Below, one piece after another: positions 8,598 to 17,579 of a stretch of DNA of 64,000 nt. A program made the position numbers and the translations under genes. How positions within the stretch are numbered: position 1 is the stretch's first letter; each line of letters begins with the position of its first letter. The notes below the pieces were generated by a model. The model was not told the DNA's origin, did not search any database, and saw nothing but the letters and a program-made list of their open reading frames with translations. This DNA comes from Paenibacillus sp. JZ16 (lineage in GTDB: Bacteria > Bacillota > Bacilli > Paenibacillales > Paenibacillaceae), in NCBI RefSeq assembly GCF_015326965.1, contig NZ_CP017659.1, positions 6,461,001 through 6,525,000 of the forward strand, read 5' to 3'.

Positions 8598-9128
8598 TTG
8601 TTTGAAATGTTAATCCCAAAGCTCCGTGTGAATACGGTTTTTGATATTAACCTTGAGGAATTATATGAGCAGGGGTATCGCGGAATCATTACGGATTTGG
8701 ACAATACCCTTGTAGGGGCCAAGGCGCCGCTTGCGACACCGGAACTGGTCGTTTGGTTCAAAAGGGTAAAGGAGATCGGTTTCCAGCTCATCATCGTCTC
8801 GAATAACCAGCTTGAACGCGTGTCTAAATTTGCGACGCCGCTGGATATCCAGTATGTGCATGAAGCCCGTAAACCAAGTAATACCCCGTTCCGCAAAGCG
8901 ATGAAAATGATGGAGCTCACGCCGGAGAAAACGGTTGTGGTCGGCGACCAGATGCTGACCGACGTTTATGGCGGGAATCGGCTGGGCCTGTATACGGTGC
9001 TGGTTATGCCTATCGCCATCAACGATGAGGGATGGTTTACGCGCCTGGTCAATCGCCGGGTGGAGCGGATCGCATTGACCCGTTTGCGCAAGAAAGGATT
9101 ATGGATGGAGGAGGAACCGAAATCATGA
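8598..9128 (+). CDS. yqeG: YqeG family HAD phosphatase (HAD subfamily IIIA)
   Basis: A 176-residue cytosolic HAD-superfamily phosphatase. Motif I is DLDNT (D33, D35), motif II is the IIVSNN strand, and motif IV is VGDQMLTDV near residues 117-125. The TTG at 8598 is chosen over the GTG at 8589. GAGGTGA (8586-8592) sits 5 bases before TTG but overlaps the GTG, and MFEMLIPKLRV matches the usual family N-terminus. The physiological substrate is unknown. yqeG precedes yqeH across Bacillota, and the stop overlaps the yqeH start (ATGA). Confidence 0.88.
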   Translation: MFEMLIPKLRVNTVFDINLEELYEQGYRGIITDLDNTLVGAKAPLATPELVVWFKRVKEIGFQLIIVSNNQLERVSKFATPLDIQYVHEARKPSNTPFRKAMKMMELTPEKTVVVGDQMLTDVYGGNRLGLYTVLVMPIAINDEGWFTRLVNRRVERIALTRLRKKGLWMEEEPKS

Positions 9129-10252
9129 CGTTGCCTACTGGCGGAGAAGACATCAAGAAGTGCAGCGGCTGCGGCATACCGCTTCAGAGTGAAGTACAGG
9201 ACAAGCCGGGCTATTTGCCGGAGAAGGCCTGGGACCGCGACCCGGTTATTTGCCAGCGCTGTTTCCGGATCAAGAATTATAATGAAGCCTCCTCGGTTGC
9301 CGTAGACCAGGATGAATTTTTACGGCTGCTGGGACAGATTGGCGGCAAGAATGCGCTTGTCATTCATATCGTGGACCTCTTTGATTTTGAAGGGAGCCTG
9401 ATTTCGGGGCTGCAGCGGTTTGTCGGCAACAATCCGGTTATTCTGGCCGTTAACAAGACCGATCTTCTGCCGAAGGTCACCAATTGGAACAAGGTACTCA
9501 ATTGGGTACAGAAGCAGTGCAAGGAGCATGGACTGAGAACGGAAGACATCGTGCTCTGCAGCGCGAAGAAGAATCAAGGCTTTGAGCGGCTGCTGGAGAC
9601 GGTTGCGCATTATCGAGGAGACCGGGACGTCTACGTGGTTGGCGCCACGAATGTGGGTAAATCCAGCTTGATCAATCGTCTGATCCGCGACTACAGCGAT
9701 TTGGATCAGGAGCTGACCGTTTCCCGTTATCCTGGAACGACGCTGGATATGGTCAATATTCCGCTGGATGACGGCCGGTATATTATAGATACGCCGGGCA
9801 TCGTATACCCATGGCGCTACAGCGAGCTTGTGAGCCGTGAGGATCTGGGGACGGTCATGCCGGAGAATCCGCTGAAGCCGATGGTATACCAGTTGAACGA
9901 AGGGCAGACTCTGTTCTTCGGAGGTTTTGGCCGCTTTGATTTTCTGCAAGGCGAGCACCAATCCTTTACTTGCTTTATCAGCGGCAGATTAGGGATTCAT
10001 CGGACCAAGCTGGAGCGGGCGGATTCGTTATTTGCCGAACATGCCGGAGAGCTTCTTTCACCGCCGACCAAGGAACGGCTTGAAGAACTGCCGGAATGGA
10101 CAAGACATGAAATCCGTATTCCTAAGGGAACCCGCCAAGACGTGTTTATCTCGGGGCTCGGCTGGATCAAGATCAATGGTGAACAGGGCGCGCTTGTGGC
10201 GGTTCATGTACCTAAAGGAATCAAAGTTCTGTCGCGTCCATCTTTGATATAA
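9125..10252 (+). CDS. yqeH: Circularly permuted ribosome biogenesis GTPase YqeH
   Basis: A 375-residue GTPase needed for 30S subunit and 16S rRNA maturation in B. subtilis. An N-terminal four-cysteine zinc finger (C13, C16, C43, C46) is followed by GTPase motifs in permuted order: G4 (NKTD), G5 (SAK), G1 (GATNVGKSS), G2 (PGTT) and G3 (DTPG). A C-terminal domain follows. A longer open frame runs upstream to 9032. The ATG at 9125 is preferred because it follows GGAGGAGG and overlaps the yqeG stop by 4 bases. aroE follows after 54 bases. Confidence 0.95.
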   Translation: MTLPTGGEDIKKCSGCGIPLQSEVQDKPGYLPEKAWDRDPVICQRCFRIKNYNEASSVAVDQDEFLRLLGQIGGKNALVIHIVDLFDFEGSLISGLQRFVGNNPVILAVNKTDLLPKVTNWNKVLNWVQKQCKEHGLRTEDIVLCSAKKNQGFERLLETVAHYRGDRDVYVVGATNVGKSSLINRLIRDYSDLDQELTVSRYPGTTLDMVNIPLDDGRYIIDTPGIVYPWRYSELVSREDLGTVMPENPLKPMVYQLNEGQTLFFGGFGRFDFLQGEHQSFTCFISGRLGIHRTKLERADSLFAEHAGELLSPPTKERLEELPEWTRHEIRIPKGTRQDVFISGLGWIKINGEQGALVAVHVPKGIKVLSRPSLI

Positions 10253-10306
10253 GAGATAAAATCGTTTTGGTAAAGCCCGCTTTATCATGGGAGAGATAGG
10301 GGAGAA

Positions 10307-11173
10307 ATGAAAGTGAATCCAACGATCGAGCGTGATTATTTGCTCCTTGGCGTAATGGGGGACCCTATCGGTCACTCCAAATCACCGGCCATGCATGATG
10401 CGGCGATTACCGCCCTGGGATTGTCAGGGGCCTATGTGCCCCTTCATATACGTCCGGAGGGGCTTCGTGACGCTATCCAGGCTGTCAAAGCCCTGGGATT
10501 CCGCGGAGTGAATGTAACGATCCCGCACAAGGTGGAGGTTATGGAGTATCTGGATGTCGTCGATGAAGGGGCGCGGCGCATCGGTGCCGTGAATACCATC
10601 GTCAACGACAATGGCAAATTGACGGGTTATAATACGGATGGCATCGGATATGTTCGTTCATTAAAGGATGAAGCCTGTCCGAACCTTAAAGGGAAACGCA
10701 TCGTTGTTTACGGCGCCGGCGGAGCGGCCAGGGGAATCATCTACGCCCTTACCGGGGAAGAGCCTGAGAAGATTTCCATTGTGAATCGGACATCCGACAA
10801 AGCGCTGGCATTGGCCGAGGAGTGGAGCTCGCTTGCTGACTTGAGGGGATACGGTGAGGATCATGCCACAGAGGCATTGTCAGATGCCGATGTCTTGATC
10901 AACACAACCTCGGTGGGCATGTTTCCCCGGGTTTCCGAACTTCCTGTTCCAGCGGAGTATATACCGGAAGGGATCGTTGTCAGCGATCTGATCTATAATC
11001 CGTTGAAGACCGAGCTGTTGCGGCAAAGCGAGCTGCGGCAATGCACGGTGCATGGCGGTCTCGGGATGTTCATCAACCAGGGGGCGTATGCATTTGAGTA
11101 TTGGACAGGTCTGAGGGCGCCCGTACAGGCGATGAAGGATGCGGTTCTGACCAGCTTCCAATCCGAGGTTTAA
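10307..11173 (+). CDS. aroE: Shikimate dehydrogenase (NADP+)
   Basis: A 288-residue enzyme that reduces 3-dehydroshikimate to shikimate in aromatic amino acid synthesis. The substrate-binding motif GDPIGHSKSPAMHD is at 19-31, the catalytic lysine is K75 in NVTIPHK, and the catalytic aspartate is D111 in NTDG. The NADPH loop is GAGGAARG (136-143). Length is normal. ATG 10307 is preceded by GGGGAG. aroE sits in the same yqeH-aroE-yhbY order as in B. subtilis, but a 330-base repeat-like element has come between aroE and yhbY. Confidence 0.95.
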   Translation: MKVNPTIERDYLLLGVMGDPIGHSKSPAMHDAAITALGLSGAYVPLHIRPEGLRDAIQAVKALGFRGVNVTIPHKVEVMEYLDVVDEGARRIGAVNTIVNDNGKLTGYNTDGIGYVRSLKDEACPNLKGKRIVVYGAGGAARGIIYALTGEEPEKISIVNRTSDKALALAEEWSSLADLRGYGEDHATEALSDADVLINTTSVGMFPRVSELPVPAEYIPEGIVVSDLIYNPLKTELLRQSELRQCTVHGGLGMFINQGAYAFEYWTGLRAPVQAMKDAVLTSFQSEV

Positions 11174-11240
11174 TCTTGTGTTTATTGATTAATGCTTATG
11201 CAGAAGCTACAATATAGCTTTCGACAAGCTGCAGGCTTTA

Positions 11241-11570
11241 AGAGGTTGTTCAAAAAGTCCGATTTTGATAAGAAAACCAATCGAGGCAAATTCAAGGCTG
11301 AGCGACCGCGATTCAGAAGTAGGTTTTCTTGCGATATAGAATTTCATCAACTCCGTTGATAACTTATAAATCCTATATCTAACACGAAGTGAATCAAGAA
11401 GCCACTCGGCATCGAATCTTGAATTCAGCCGGGCCTTCCGGTGCTCACGTACAAACTACGTACGCTCCGCTCCTGACGTCCCTAGCTTCATCCAACTGAA
11501 GCGTTTTGAAAAAACGCACATCGGAAGCATAAGCTTCGGTGCTGAAAATCGACCTTTTTGAACACGCACT
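11241..11570. repeat. Noncoding repeat-like element with terminal inverted repeats (MITE-like)
   Basis: About 330 bases between aroE and yhbY with no credible coding frame. The ends form an imperfect inverted repeat: TGTTCAAAAAGTCCGATTTT begins at 11247, and the complement of the right end (11564 inward) reads TGTTCAAAAAGGTCGATTTT, 18 of 20 identical. Internal arms add structure: GATATAG/CTATATC around 11333-11380 enclosing ATCAAC-tcc-GTTGAT, and GCGTTTT/AAACGC near 11502. It looks like a non-autonomous mobile element or a structured intergenic repeat family. Copy number cannot be tested here. Confidence 0.6.
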
Positions 11571-11605
11571 ATAATAATTGAATATTTAAGGAGTAATGAC
11601 CAAGC

Positions 11606-11896
11606 ATGTTAACAGGAAAGCAAAAACGACATTTACGTTCGCTTGCGCATCATCTGGATCCGCTGTTCCAGGTAGGCAAGGGAGGAAGCAATGAGCATCT
11701 GATCCGGCATATTTCCGAGGCCATTGAGAAGCGGGAGCTCATGAAAATATCCGTGCTCAACAACTGTTTCGAAGATCCCCGCGAAATCGCCGAGGAGCTT
11801 GCTGAAGGTGCCGGGGCCGAGCTGGTACAGGTTATCGGCAAGACGATCGTGCTTTATAAAGAATCAAAAGACCACAAAACCATCGAGCTGCCGTAA
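11606..11896 (+). CDS. yhbY: YhbY family RNA-binding protein (CRM domain)
   Basis: A 96-residue single CRM-domain protein that associates with ribosome precursors. The N-terminus LTGKQKRHLRSLAHHLDPLFQVGKGG (residues 2-27) carries the GxGG RNA-binding loop (GKGG, 24-27). The second half (AEELAEGAGAELVQVIGKTIVLYK) completes the alpha/beta fold. ATG 11606 has AAGGAG upstream. It is in the conserved yqeI position between aroE and nadD. Confidence 0.93.
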   Translation: MLTGKQKRHLRSLAHHLDPLFQVGKGGSNEHLIRHISEAIEKRELMKISVLNNCFEDPREIAEELAEGAGAELVQVIGKTIVLYKESKDHKTIELP

Positions 11897-11962
11897 GGGA
11901 GCCTTGATGGAATTAGCTTAATGAATATAGAATGACTCTCTTATTAGGGGAGGTGAACCCGG

Positions 11963-12553
11963 ATGAAGATAGGGATAATGGGCGGAACCTTCGATCCCAT
12001 TCATATCGGGCATATGCTCGCAGCCGAATCAGCTCGGGACGCTTACGGTCTGGAAGAGGTATGGTTTATGCCCAGCCACATTCCCCCGCACAAGGAAGAT
12101 GCCGGCGTAACCGGCCTGATGAGGCTGGAGATGACCGCTGAGGCTGTAGCCGACCATCCATCTTTTCGTACATTGGATTGGGAAGTGAAACGCGGCGGCG
12201 TATCCTATACGGTAGACACGGTCAGAGAGCTGAGGGACACGTATCCCGAGCATGACTTCTCGTTCATTATCGGGGCGGATATGGTAGCGTATCTTCCCAA
12301 GTGGAATCGGATCGGGGAGCTGGCGGAAATGCTCACTTTTATTGGGCTTAACCGTCCCGGAACCAAGCTATCGGTGGATGATCTGCCTGATTTCCTGCAA
12401 AAGGTGGTAGTGACAGCGGAGATGCCGCTGATTGAAATATCGTCCACCATGATTCGGAGCAGAGCCGCATCAGGCTTGTCCATCCGTTATATGGTGCCGG
12501 ACCGTGTATACGATTATATTGTTAGGAGCGGTATTTATGGAGTACAGCCGTGA
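11963..12553 (+). CDS. nadD: Nicotinate-nucleotide adenylyltransferase
   Basis: A 196-residue enzyme that joins ATP and nicotinate mononucleotide to form deamido-NAD. The nucleotidyltransferase motif GGTFDPIHIGH (7-17) and the C-terminal ISSTMIR motif (about 159-165) are both present. ATG 11963 has GGGGAGGTGA upstream. The end overlaps the start of yqeK by 17 bases, which suggests translational coupling. Confidence 0.95.
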   Translation: MKIGIMGGTFDPIHIGHMLAAESARDAYGLEEVWFMPSHIPPHKEDAGVTGLMRLEMTAEAVADHPSFRTLDWEVKRGGVSYTVDTVRELRDTYPEHDFSFIIGADMVAYLPKWNRIGELAEMLTFIGLNRPGTKLSVDDLPDFLQKVVVTAEMPLIEISSTMIRSRAASGLSIRYMVPDRVYDYIVRSGIYGVQP

Positions 12554-13115
12554 TGAACTCATTCAAGCGGTATCCTCACAGATGCCGGCCAAGCGCTGGG
12601 AGCATACAAAAGGCGTAATGGAAACCGCGGTCATCCTTGCCAATCGGTTCGGAGCCGACCCGGTCAAGGCAGAATTAGCCGCCATCCTGCATGACGTGGC
12701 CAAATATTGGCCCGTGCAAAAGCTTCAACAAATGATGGTGGAGCATGCGCTATCCGAAGAGCTGCTCCGTTACGACAAGCAGCTTTGGCATGCTGAGGTA
12801 GGCGCGTTCGTAGCAGAGCACGAATATGGCGTAACGGATACCGATGTGCTTAACGCCATCCGTTACCATACGTCGGGGCGCGTCGGCATGACACTGCTTG
12901 ATAAGGTGGTCTGCCTTGCGGATTATATGGAACCGGGACGGGATTTCCCCGGCGTGAATAATATTCGCGAACTGGCCAACCATAGCCTTGAAGAGGCGCT
13001 TGCAGCCGGTTTTGATTCGACGATTGGACATCTGCTTTCGCGCAGACAAATCATTTTTCCGTTGACGGTACTAGCCCGCAACGATCTAATTAAGCAATTG
13101 GAGGCGAATTCATGA
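12537..13115 (+). CDS. yqeK: YqeK family HD-domain phosphohydrolase (Ap4A hydrolase, symmetrical)
   Basis: A 192-residue HD-superfamily metal hydrolase. YqeK-type proteins split diadenosine tetraphosphate into two ADP. H23 and the HD pair H52-D53 (ILHDVAK) are visible, followed by further His/Asp residues (HAEVGA, IRYHT, DYMEPGR). An upstream in-frame ATG at 12504 exists. ATG 12537 is preferred because it follows TAGGAGCGG and gives the normal family N-terminus. The stop overlaps the rsfS start. Confidence 0.9.
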   Translation: MEYSRDELIQAVSSQMPAKRWEHTKGVMETAVILANRFGADPVKAELAAILHDVAKYWPVQKLQQMMVEHALSEELLRYDKQLWHAEVGAFVAEHEYGVTDTDVLNAIRYHTSGRVGMTLLDKVVCLADYMEPGRDFPGVNNIRELANHSLEEALAAGFDSTIGHLLSRRQIIFPLTVLARNDLIKQLEANS

Positions 13116-13459
13116 CGTTGAAACCGAATGAATTGTTAAATGTGGCAGTGACTGCCGCTGAAGATAAAAAAGCGATGGATATCGTGGTCCTGGATCTTAG
13201 AGGAATTTCCCTGATCGCAGACTATTTTGTCATTTGCCACGGTAACTCGGATACTCAGGTGCAGGCGATCGCAACTGAAATCCGTAAACAGGCTCATGAT
13301 GCGGGAGTAGCTTTGCGCGGACTGGAGGGAATGGATGCAGCCCGCTGGGTGCTGATGGACCTCGGAGACGTGATCGTTCATATCTTCCATCGCGATGAGC
13401 GGGAATATTACAACATCGAGCGATTGTGGTCCGATGCTAAAGTGGTGGAGAACGTATGA
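13112..13459 (+). CDS. rsfS: Ribosome silencing factor RsfS
   Basis: A 115-residue protein that binds L14 on the 50S subunit and blocks subunit joining under starvation. Typical segments are present: KAMDIVVLDLRG, ADYFVICHGNSDTQVQAIA, and the DLGDVIVHIFHRDEREYYNIERLW block. It overlaps yqeK by 4 bases (ATGA), and the next gene overlaps it by 4 bases in turn. Confidence 0.95.
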   Translation: MTLKPNELLNVAVTAAEDKKAMDIVVLDLRGISLIADYFVICHGNSDTQVQAIATEIRKQAHDAGVALRGLEGMDAARWVLMDLGDVIVHIFHRDEREYYNIERLWSDAKVVENV

Positions 13460-14358
13460 GTCTGATTGCCGGCACATTAACGAAACTCGTCGTTTCCAGA
13501 GAAGTGTCCCCTTACGGTTATTTCCTGGATGGCGGAGATCGGGATGTGCTTCTTCACTATTCGGAGCTCACGGGTAAAATCGAGCCGGGGGATACGGTCG
13601 AGGTCTTTATATTCTTCGATACGGAAGACCGCCTGGCCGCAACGATGAAGAAACCTTACCTTACGTTAGGTGAAACCGCTAAGCTTGAGGTGGCGGATGT
13701 TCATCCGCGCTTGGGATGTTTCCTCGAGATGGGGCTTGGCAGGCAGCTTCTGCTTCCGATCCGGGAATTGCCGGAGATGCGGGAGCTTCATCCGCAAGTG
13801 GGAGATCATGTATTTGTCATCATGGAGCATGATAAGCAAGGACGGCTCCGCGCGAAACTCGCCGGAGAACAAGAGCTTGCTCCGCTTGCGTTTCATGCGC
13901 CTGAATCGTGGAAGGGCCAGTGGTTCACTGCCCTGGTGTACAAACCGCTCCAGATGGGCACGTTTGTTATTATCGATGGCGGTGTGATCGGTTTCGGCGC
14001 CATTGGCATGATCCACTCCTCCGAACGGACGCGTATGCTGCGGCTTGGCGAAGAGGTGAAGGTTCGGGTAAGCCATATCCGGGAAGATGGCAGGGCTAAC
14101 CTGTCGATGGTACCGCAAAAAGAGATTGGCCGGACGGATGATGCAGACCGACTGCTCGCTTTTCTGAAGGAGCGACCGGGCCATGCGATGCCGTATTCGG
14201 ATGAAACGCCCCCCGACATCATCAAGCAGCGGTTCGGCATTAGCAAATCCGCCTTTAAACGCGCGCTTGGCAAGCTGATGAAGGACGGTTTGGTTACCCA
14301 AAAGGACAGCTGGACGTATATGGTCAATAAAGAGGAGAACTCCGGTTCAAACGAATAA
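13456..14358 (+). CDS. CvfB/YitL-like S1 domain RNA-binding protein
   Basis: A 300-residue protein built from S1-like OB folds with a C-terminal winged helix. The first S1-like repeat is near residues 1-60 (AGTLTKLVVSREVSPYGYFLDGG). A second is near 75-140, and a canonical one near 150-220 (IGMIHSSERTRMLRLGEEVKVRVSHI). The tail (KQRFGISKSAFKRALGKLMKDG) is the winged-helix part. CvfB of Staphylococcus aureus binds RNA and affects virulence gene expression. The gene overlaps rsfS by 4 bases. Confidence 0.88.
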   Translation: MSLIAGTLTKLVVSREVSPYGYFLDGGDRDVLLHYSELTGKIEPGDTVEVFIFFDTEDRLAATMKKPYLTLGETAKLEVADVHPRLGCFLEMGLGRQLLLPIRELPEMRELHPQVGDHVFVIMEHDKQGRLRAKLAGEQELAPLAFHAPESWKGQWFTALVYKPLQMGTFVIIDGGVIGFGAIGMIHSSERTRMLRLGEEVKVRVSHIREDGRANLSMVPQKEIGRTDDADRLLAFLKERPGHAMPYSDETPPDIIKQRFGISKSAFKRALGKLMKDGLVTQKDSWTYMVNKEENSGSNE

Positions 14359-14400
14359 CCCGGCAAGGTAGGGGAAGCTTCTAAGGAAAGTGGTGTCATC

Positions 14401-15171
14401 ATGTTGTCTTACCGCAAGTTTGCTTACGTATATGATCAACTCATGGAAGACATGCCGTACCCGGACTGGATTCGCTTTGCGAGAATGGCCTGGGATAAGC
14501 ACGGAATGCCAAAAAGCGTCGTTGAGCTCGGATGCGGGACAGGCAGCATCACCATTCCGCTCGTAAACTCCGGTTTCGAGGTAACGGGAATCGATCTGTC
14601 GGCAGATATGCTCTCGGTTGCCAGACGCAAGCTGGAGGGTACACCCCAGGGGCATCGATTGTTCCGGGAAGGCAGCGTCCGCTGGGTCCAACAGGACATG
14701 CGTTCGTGGGAGCTGCCCGAGCAGGTGGATTCCGTCATTTCATTTTGTGATTGTGTGAACTACCTGCTGGAGGAAAAGGACATCCGTTCCGCTTTTACAA
14801 GGACCTACAACGGCCTCAAGGAAGGCGGCACGTTCCTGTTTGATGTGCATCACCCGAACACGCTCTTACGATATGACGCAGATCAGCCATTTGTGCTGGA
14901 CGAAAGGGAAGTGTCCTACATTTGGACATGCGACATGGATGAACGCCGGATGGAGATCGAGCATCATCTTTCCATCTTTGCACGGGATGACCAGGATCCC
15001 ACGGTCTACCGCCGCTTTGAGGAAACGCATGTGCAGCGGGGATATGACCCCGAATGGATGAAGGTCGAGCTGGTTAAGGCCGGATTCCGGGATGTGAAAT
15101 GTTATGCCGATTTTGAGTGGGTGGAAGCGGGTCAGGATGCATCCCGGCTGTTCTACGTTGCCGTAAAATAA
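14401..15171 (+). CDS. Class I SAM-dependent methyltransferase (YqeM-like)
   Basis: A 256-residue methyltransferase with the SAM-binding motif VVELGCGTGS (40-49), the acidic GIDLSADML (about 65-73) and the post-motif region SVISFCDCVNYL. The position after rsfS matches yqeM of B. subtilis, whose substrate is not established. ATG 14401 has a weak GGAAAGTGGT upstream. A strong terminator follows the gene and ends the yqeG-to-yqeM block. Confidence 0.85.
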   Translation: MLSYRKFAYVYDQLMEDMPYPDWIRFARMAWDKHGMPKSVVELGCGTGSITIPLVNSGFEVTGIDLSADMLSVARRKLEGTPQGHRLFREGSVRWVQQDMRSWELPEQVDSVISFCDCVNYLLEEKDIRSAFTRTYNGLKEGGTFLFDVHHPNTLLRYDADQPFVLDEREVSYIWTCDMDERRMEIEHHLSIFARDDQDPTVYRRFEETHVQRGYDPEWMKVELVKAGFRDVKCYADFEWVEAGQDASRLFYVAVK

Positions 15172-15189
15172 ACGAATATCCTTTTACGA

Positions 15190-15235
15190 GAAGCACTTTC
15201 TTTTGTCGGTAGCGACGAGAGAAAGTGCTTTTTTA
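15190..15235 (+). terminator. Rho-independent terminator after the yqeM-like gene
   Basis: AAGCACTTTCTTT pairs with GAGAAAGTGCTT and is followed by TTTTTT, 20 bases after the methyltransferase stop. Confidence 0.9.
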
Positions 15236-15488
15236 TCGTCGAGCATGGATTCATTATATTCAAAGACACTTCTTTTCTGGTTTATTTGACTGTGGTTAAG
15301 GTTCGTTAGAAGGGATATGGGTTTGCTTCGGGGACTGTGCTACGATGAGGAATAGATAAGATGAACAGAAATGAGAGCGCTATCTCAAGGGAGGATTCCA
15401 GGCATCCGGTACGCTCTGTATGACCGTATTTGAGTTCAACGATGGTCAAATGATGCATAAACTAATCTATTGGGACGAGAAAGGATGA
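15236..15488. other. Intergenic region before the catabolic cassette
   Basis: About 250 bases without a credible gene. It contains the candidate cre-like palindrome at 15372-15387. No clear SigA promoter with correct spacing was found. The cassette promoter should lie here. Confidence 0.4.
15372..15387 (+). promoter_or_regulatory. Candidate catabolite-responsive element (cre-like palindrome)
   Basis: TGAGAGCGCTATCTCA is a palindrome around a CG core. Compared with the CcpA consensus TGWAANCGNTNWCA it has two mismatches. It lies about 100 bases upstream of a sugar-type catabolic cassette, which fits catabolite repression. The match is imperfect and no promoter was placed with confidence. Confidence 0.35.
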
Positions 15489-16361
15489 ATGAGCATGAAA
15501 CTGTCCGTATTCACAGTCGCAACTCCTGACTTACAGCCTGAGGAATTGGCAAAAGCCGCGGCGGATGCCGGTATTGAAGGAATCGAATGGCGCTTTAAGG
15601 AGATTCCGGAAGAAGCTGCAGGGGAGAAGCCCTCGTTCTGGCGGCATAACCGCTGCTCCATGGATCCGAACGGCACGCAGGAGGATTGGCTCGAGTTTCA
15701 GCAAGCGGCCGACAAGCATGGCAGGCGCAGTCTTGCGGTCGTTCCTTATTTGACATGCGGCGACGTGGAAGCGACGGAGAAGGTCATGCAAGCAGCCAAA
15801 CTGATCGGAGCTTCATTTATTCGCGCGGGTATCCCGGGATATGACCGGAAGCGCAATTATAATGAGCTGTACGACCAGGCGGTTCGTTATCTCCATGAGG
15901 TGCAGGATCTCGCTGCGGCTTACGGGGTCAAAGCCGTGGTGGAAACGCACCATCTTACGATCGCCCCGAGCGCCGGACTGACGCACCGGCTTGTATCCCA
16001 CTTTAATCCGCAGCATATCGGCGTGCTGTATGATCCGGGCAACATGGTCCATGAAGGTTACGAGAACTACCGGATGGGCTTGGAGCTTCTGGGTCCGTAC
16101 CTGGCTCATGTCCATGTGAAAAACGGGGGTTATCGCAAAACGGCTGCCGAGGATGGTACCTCTGCGGCGTGGTCCGGGGAATGGGTTCCACTTGACCAGG
16201 GGGCCGTGCCATGGAAGCAGGTCATACAGGATCTGCAATCGGTTGGTTACGAAGGTTACTACGGAATCGAAGATTTTAGCGGAACGTTTGAGTCTAGGGA
16301 AATGCTTCTTCGTTTTGCCGAGCAGATGAAGCTGTGGTCAGAGCAGAAACAAAACGCGTAG
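15489..16361 (+). CDS. Sugar phosphate isomerase/epimerase family protein (xylose isomerase-like TIM barrel)
   Basis: A 290-residue TIM-barrel protein of the AP-endonuclease-2 / IolE-IolH type. Family features are VVETHHLTIAP near 154-164, VLYDPGNM near 179-186, HVHVKNG near 202-208 and YYGIEDFSG near 258-266, which supply the metal-binding Glu/Asp/His residues. ATG 15489 follows GAAAGG; an alternative ATG at 15495 is equally close to the family start. It is the first gene of a cassette with two Gfo/Idh/MocA dehydrogenases and an AraC regulator. The substrate is probably a sugar, inositol or uronate derivative. Confidence 0.8.
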   Translation: MSMKLSVFTVATPDLQPEELAKAAADAGIEGIEWRFKEIPEEAAGEKPSFWRHNRCSMDPNGTQEDWLEFQQAADKHGRRSLAVVPYLTCGDVEATEKVMQAAKLIGASFIRAGIPGYDRKRNYNELYDQAVRYLHEVQDLAAAYGVKAVVETHHLTIAPSAGLTHRLVSHFNPQHIGVLYDPGNMVHEGYENYRMGLELLGPYLAHVHVKNGGYRKTAAEDGTSAAWSGEWVPLDQGAVPWKQVIQDLQSVGYEGYYGIEDFSGTFESREMLLRFAEQMKLWSEQKQNA

Positions 16362-16386
16362 GTCACTTTTGAAGGAGGCTATAGAC

Positions 16387-17556
16387 ATGGAACAGGTAAG
16401 AGTAGGGGTTATTGGACTGGGGATGGGGTTTTCGCATGCCAGGTCGCTGGCGTCCGGGCGGATCAAGGGAGCGCGGCTTAGCGCTATATGCGATCTGAAT
16501 CCGGCCAAACAGGAAGAAGCAAGGGCAACGCTGCCCTCGGACGTGAAAATATGGAGTGATACGAAGGCTATGATCTCCTCGGGGGAGATCGATGCCGTGA
16601 TCATTGCGACGCCTCATTATGCCCATCCTCAAGTGGCGATTGAGTGCCTGAATCATGGACTCCATGTCCTGATCGAGAAGCCGGCAGGCGTTTACACGAA
16701 GCAAGTGCGAGAAATGAACCGCGCGGCAGAAGCCAGCGGCAAGGTGTTCTCGATAATGTACAACCAGCGCTGTAATCCGCTCTACAAGAAGCTGAAAGAG
16801 CTCATAGGAGAAGGTGAACTCGGGGAGATCCGGCGGATGAACTGGATCATAACGAATTGGTACCGGTCCCAGAGCTATTATGATTCAGGCGGATGGCGGG
16901 CTACCTGGGCGGGAGAAGGCGGTGGGGTCCTGATTAACCAGTCCCCGCATCAACTGGACCTCTGGCAGTGGACGACCGGCATGATGCCAAAGAGAATTCG
17001 TGCTTTTTGCGCTTTCGGCAAGTACCGGAACATCGAAGTTGAAGACGATGTGACGGCTTATGCGGAATACGAGAATGGGGCTACGGCCGTCTTCATTACG
17101 ACAACGGGTGAAGCGCCCGGAACCAACCGATATGAAGTGACGGGGGACCGCGGAAAAATCGTCATCGAGGACGGCAAGCTTACCTTCTGGCGCCTCCGAG
17201 TGCCGGAGCCGGAATTCAATCGGCAGTATACCGGGGGATTCGGCGAACCGGAATGCTGGAAATGCGAGGTGCCGATCTCGGGGGATAATCCGCAGCATAG
17301 CGGCATTATCCAGAACTTTGCGGATGCTATTTTGCATGGAACGCCATTGATTGCCCCCGGTGAAGAGGGAATCCACGGATTGACGCTGTCGAATGCCATG
17401 CATCTGTCCACCTGGACCGATAATTGGGTTGATCTCCCTCTTAACGAGGACCTGTATCACGAAATGCTGCAGGAACGGATCACACAATCTTCCGCTCAGA
17501 AAACGGTCAAGGAGATCGGGCCGGTGGATATGAGCAAGACGTTTGGAACCTACTAA
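16387..17556 (+). CDS. Gfo/Idh/MocA family oxidoreductase
   Basis: A 389-residue NAD(P)-dependent sugar or inositol dehydrogenase. The Rossmann motif GVIGLGMGFSHA is at 7-18, the EKPAG motif with its catalytic lysine is near 97-101, and the C-terminal half is the alpha/beta dimerisation domain. The open frame extends to a TTG at 16369 inside the AAGGAGG ribosome binding site. ATG 16387 is the correct choice. It begins 25 bases after the epimerase gene and is followed after 23 bases by a second dehydrogenase. The substrate is not readable from the sequence. Confidence 0.88.
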   Translation: MEQVRVGVIGLGMGFSHARSLASGRIKGARLSAICDLNPAKQEEARATLPSDVKIWSDTKAMISSGEIDAVIIATPHYAHPQVAIECLNHGLHVLIEKPAGVYTKQVREMNRAAEASGKVFSIMYNQRCNPLYKKLKELIGEGELGEIRRMNWIITNWYRSQSYYDSGGWRATWAGEGGGVLINQSPHQLDLWQWTTGMMPKRIRAFCAFGKYRNIEVEDDVTAYAEYENGATAVFITTTGEAPGTNRYEVTGDRGKIVIEDGKLTFWRLRVPEPEFNRQYTGGFGEPECWKCEVPISGDNPQHSGIIQNFADAILHGTPLIAPGEEGIHGLTLSNAMHLSTWTDNWVDLPLNEDLYHEMLQERITQSSAQKTVKEIGPVDMSKTFGTY

Positions 17557-17579
17557 ATCACAATCAGGAGGCACGTGGT

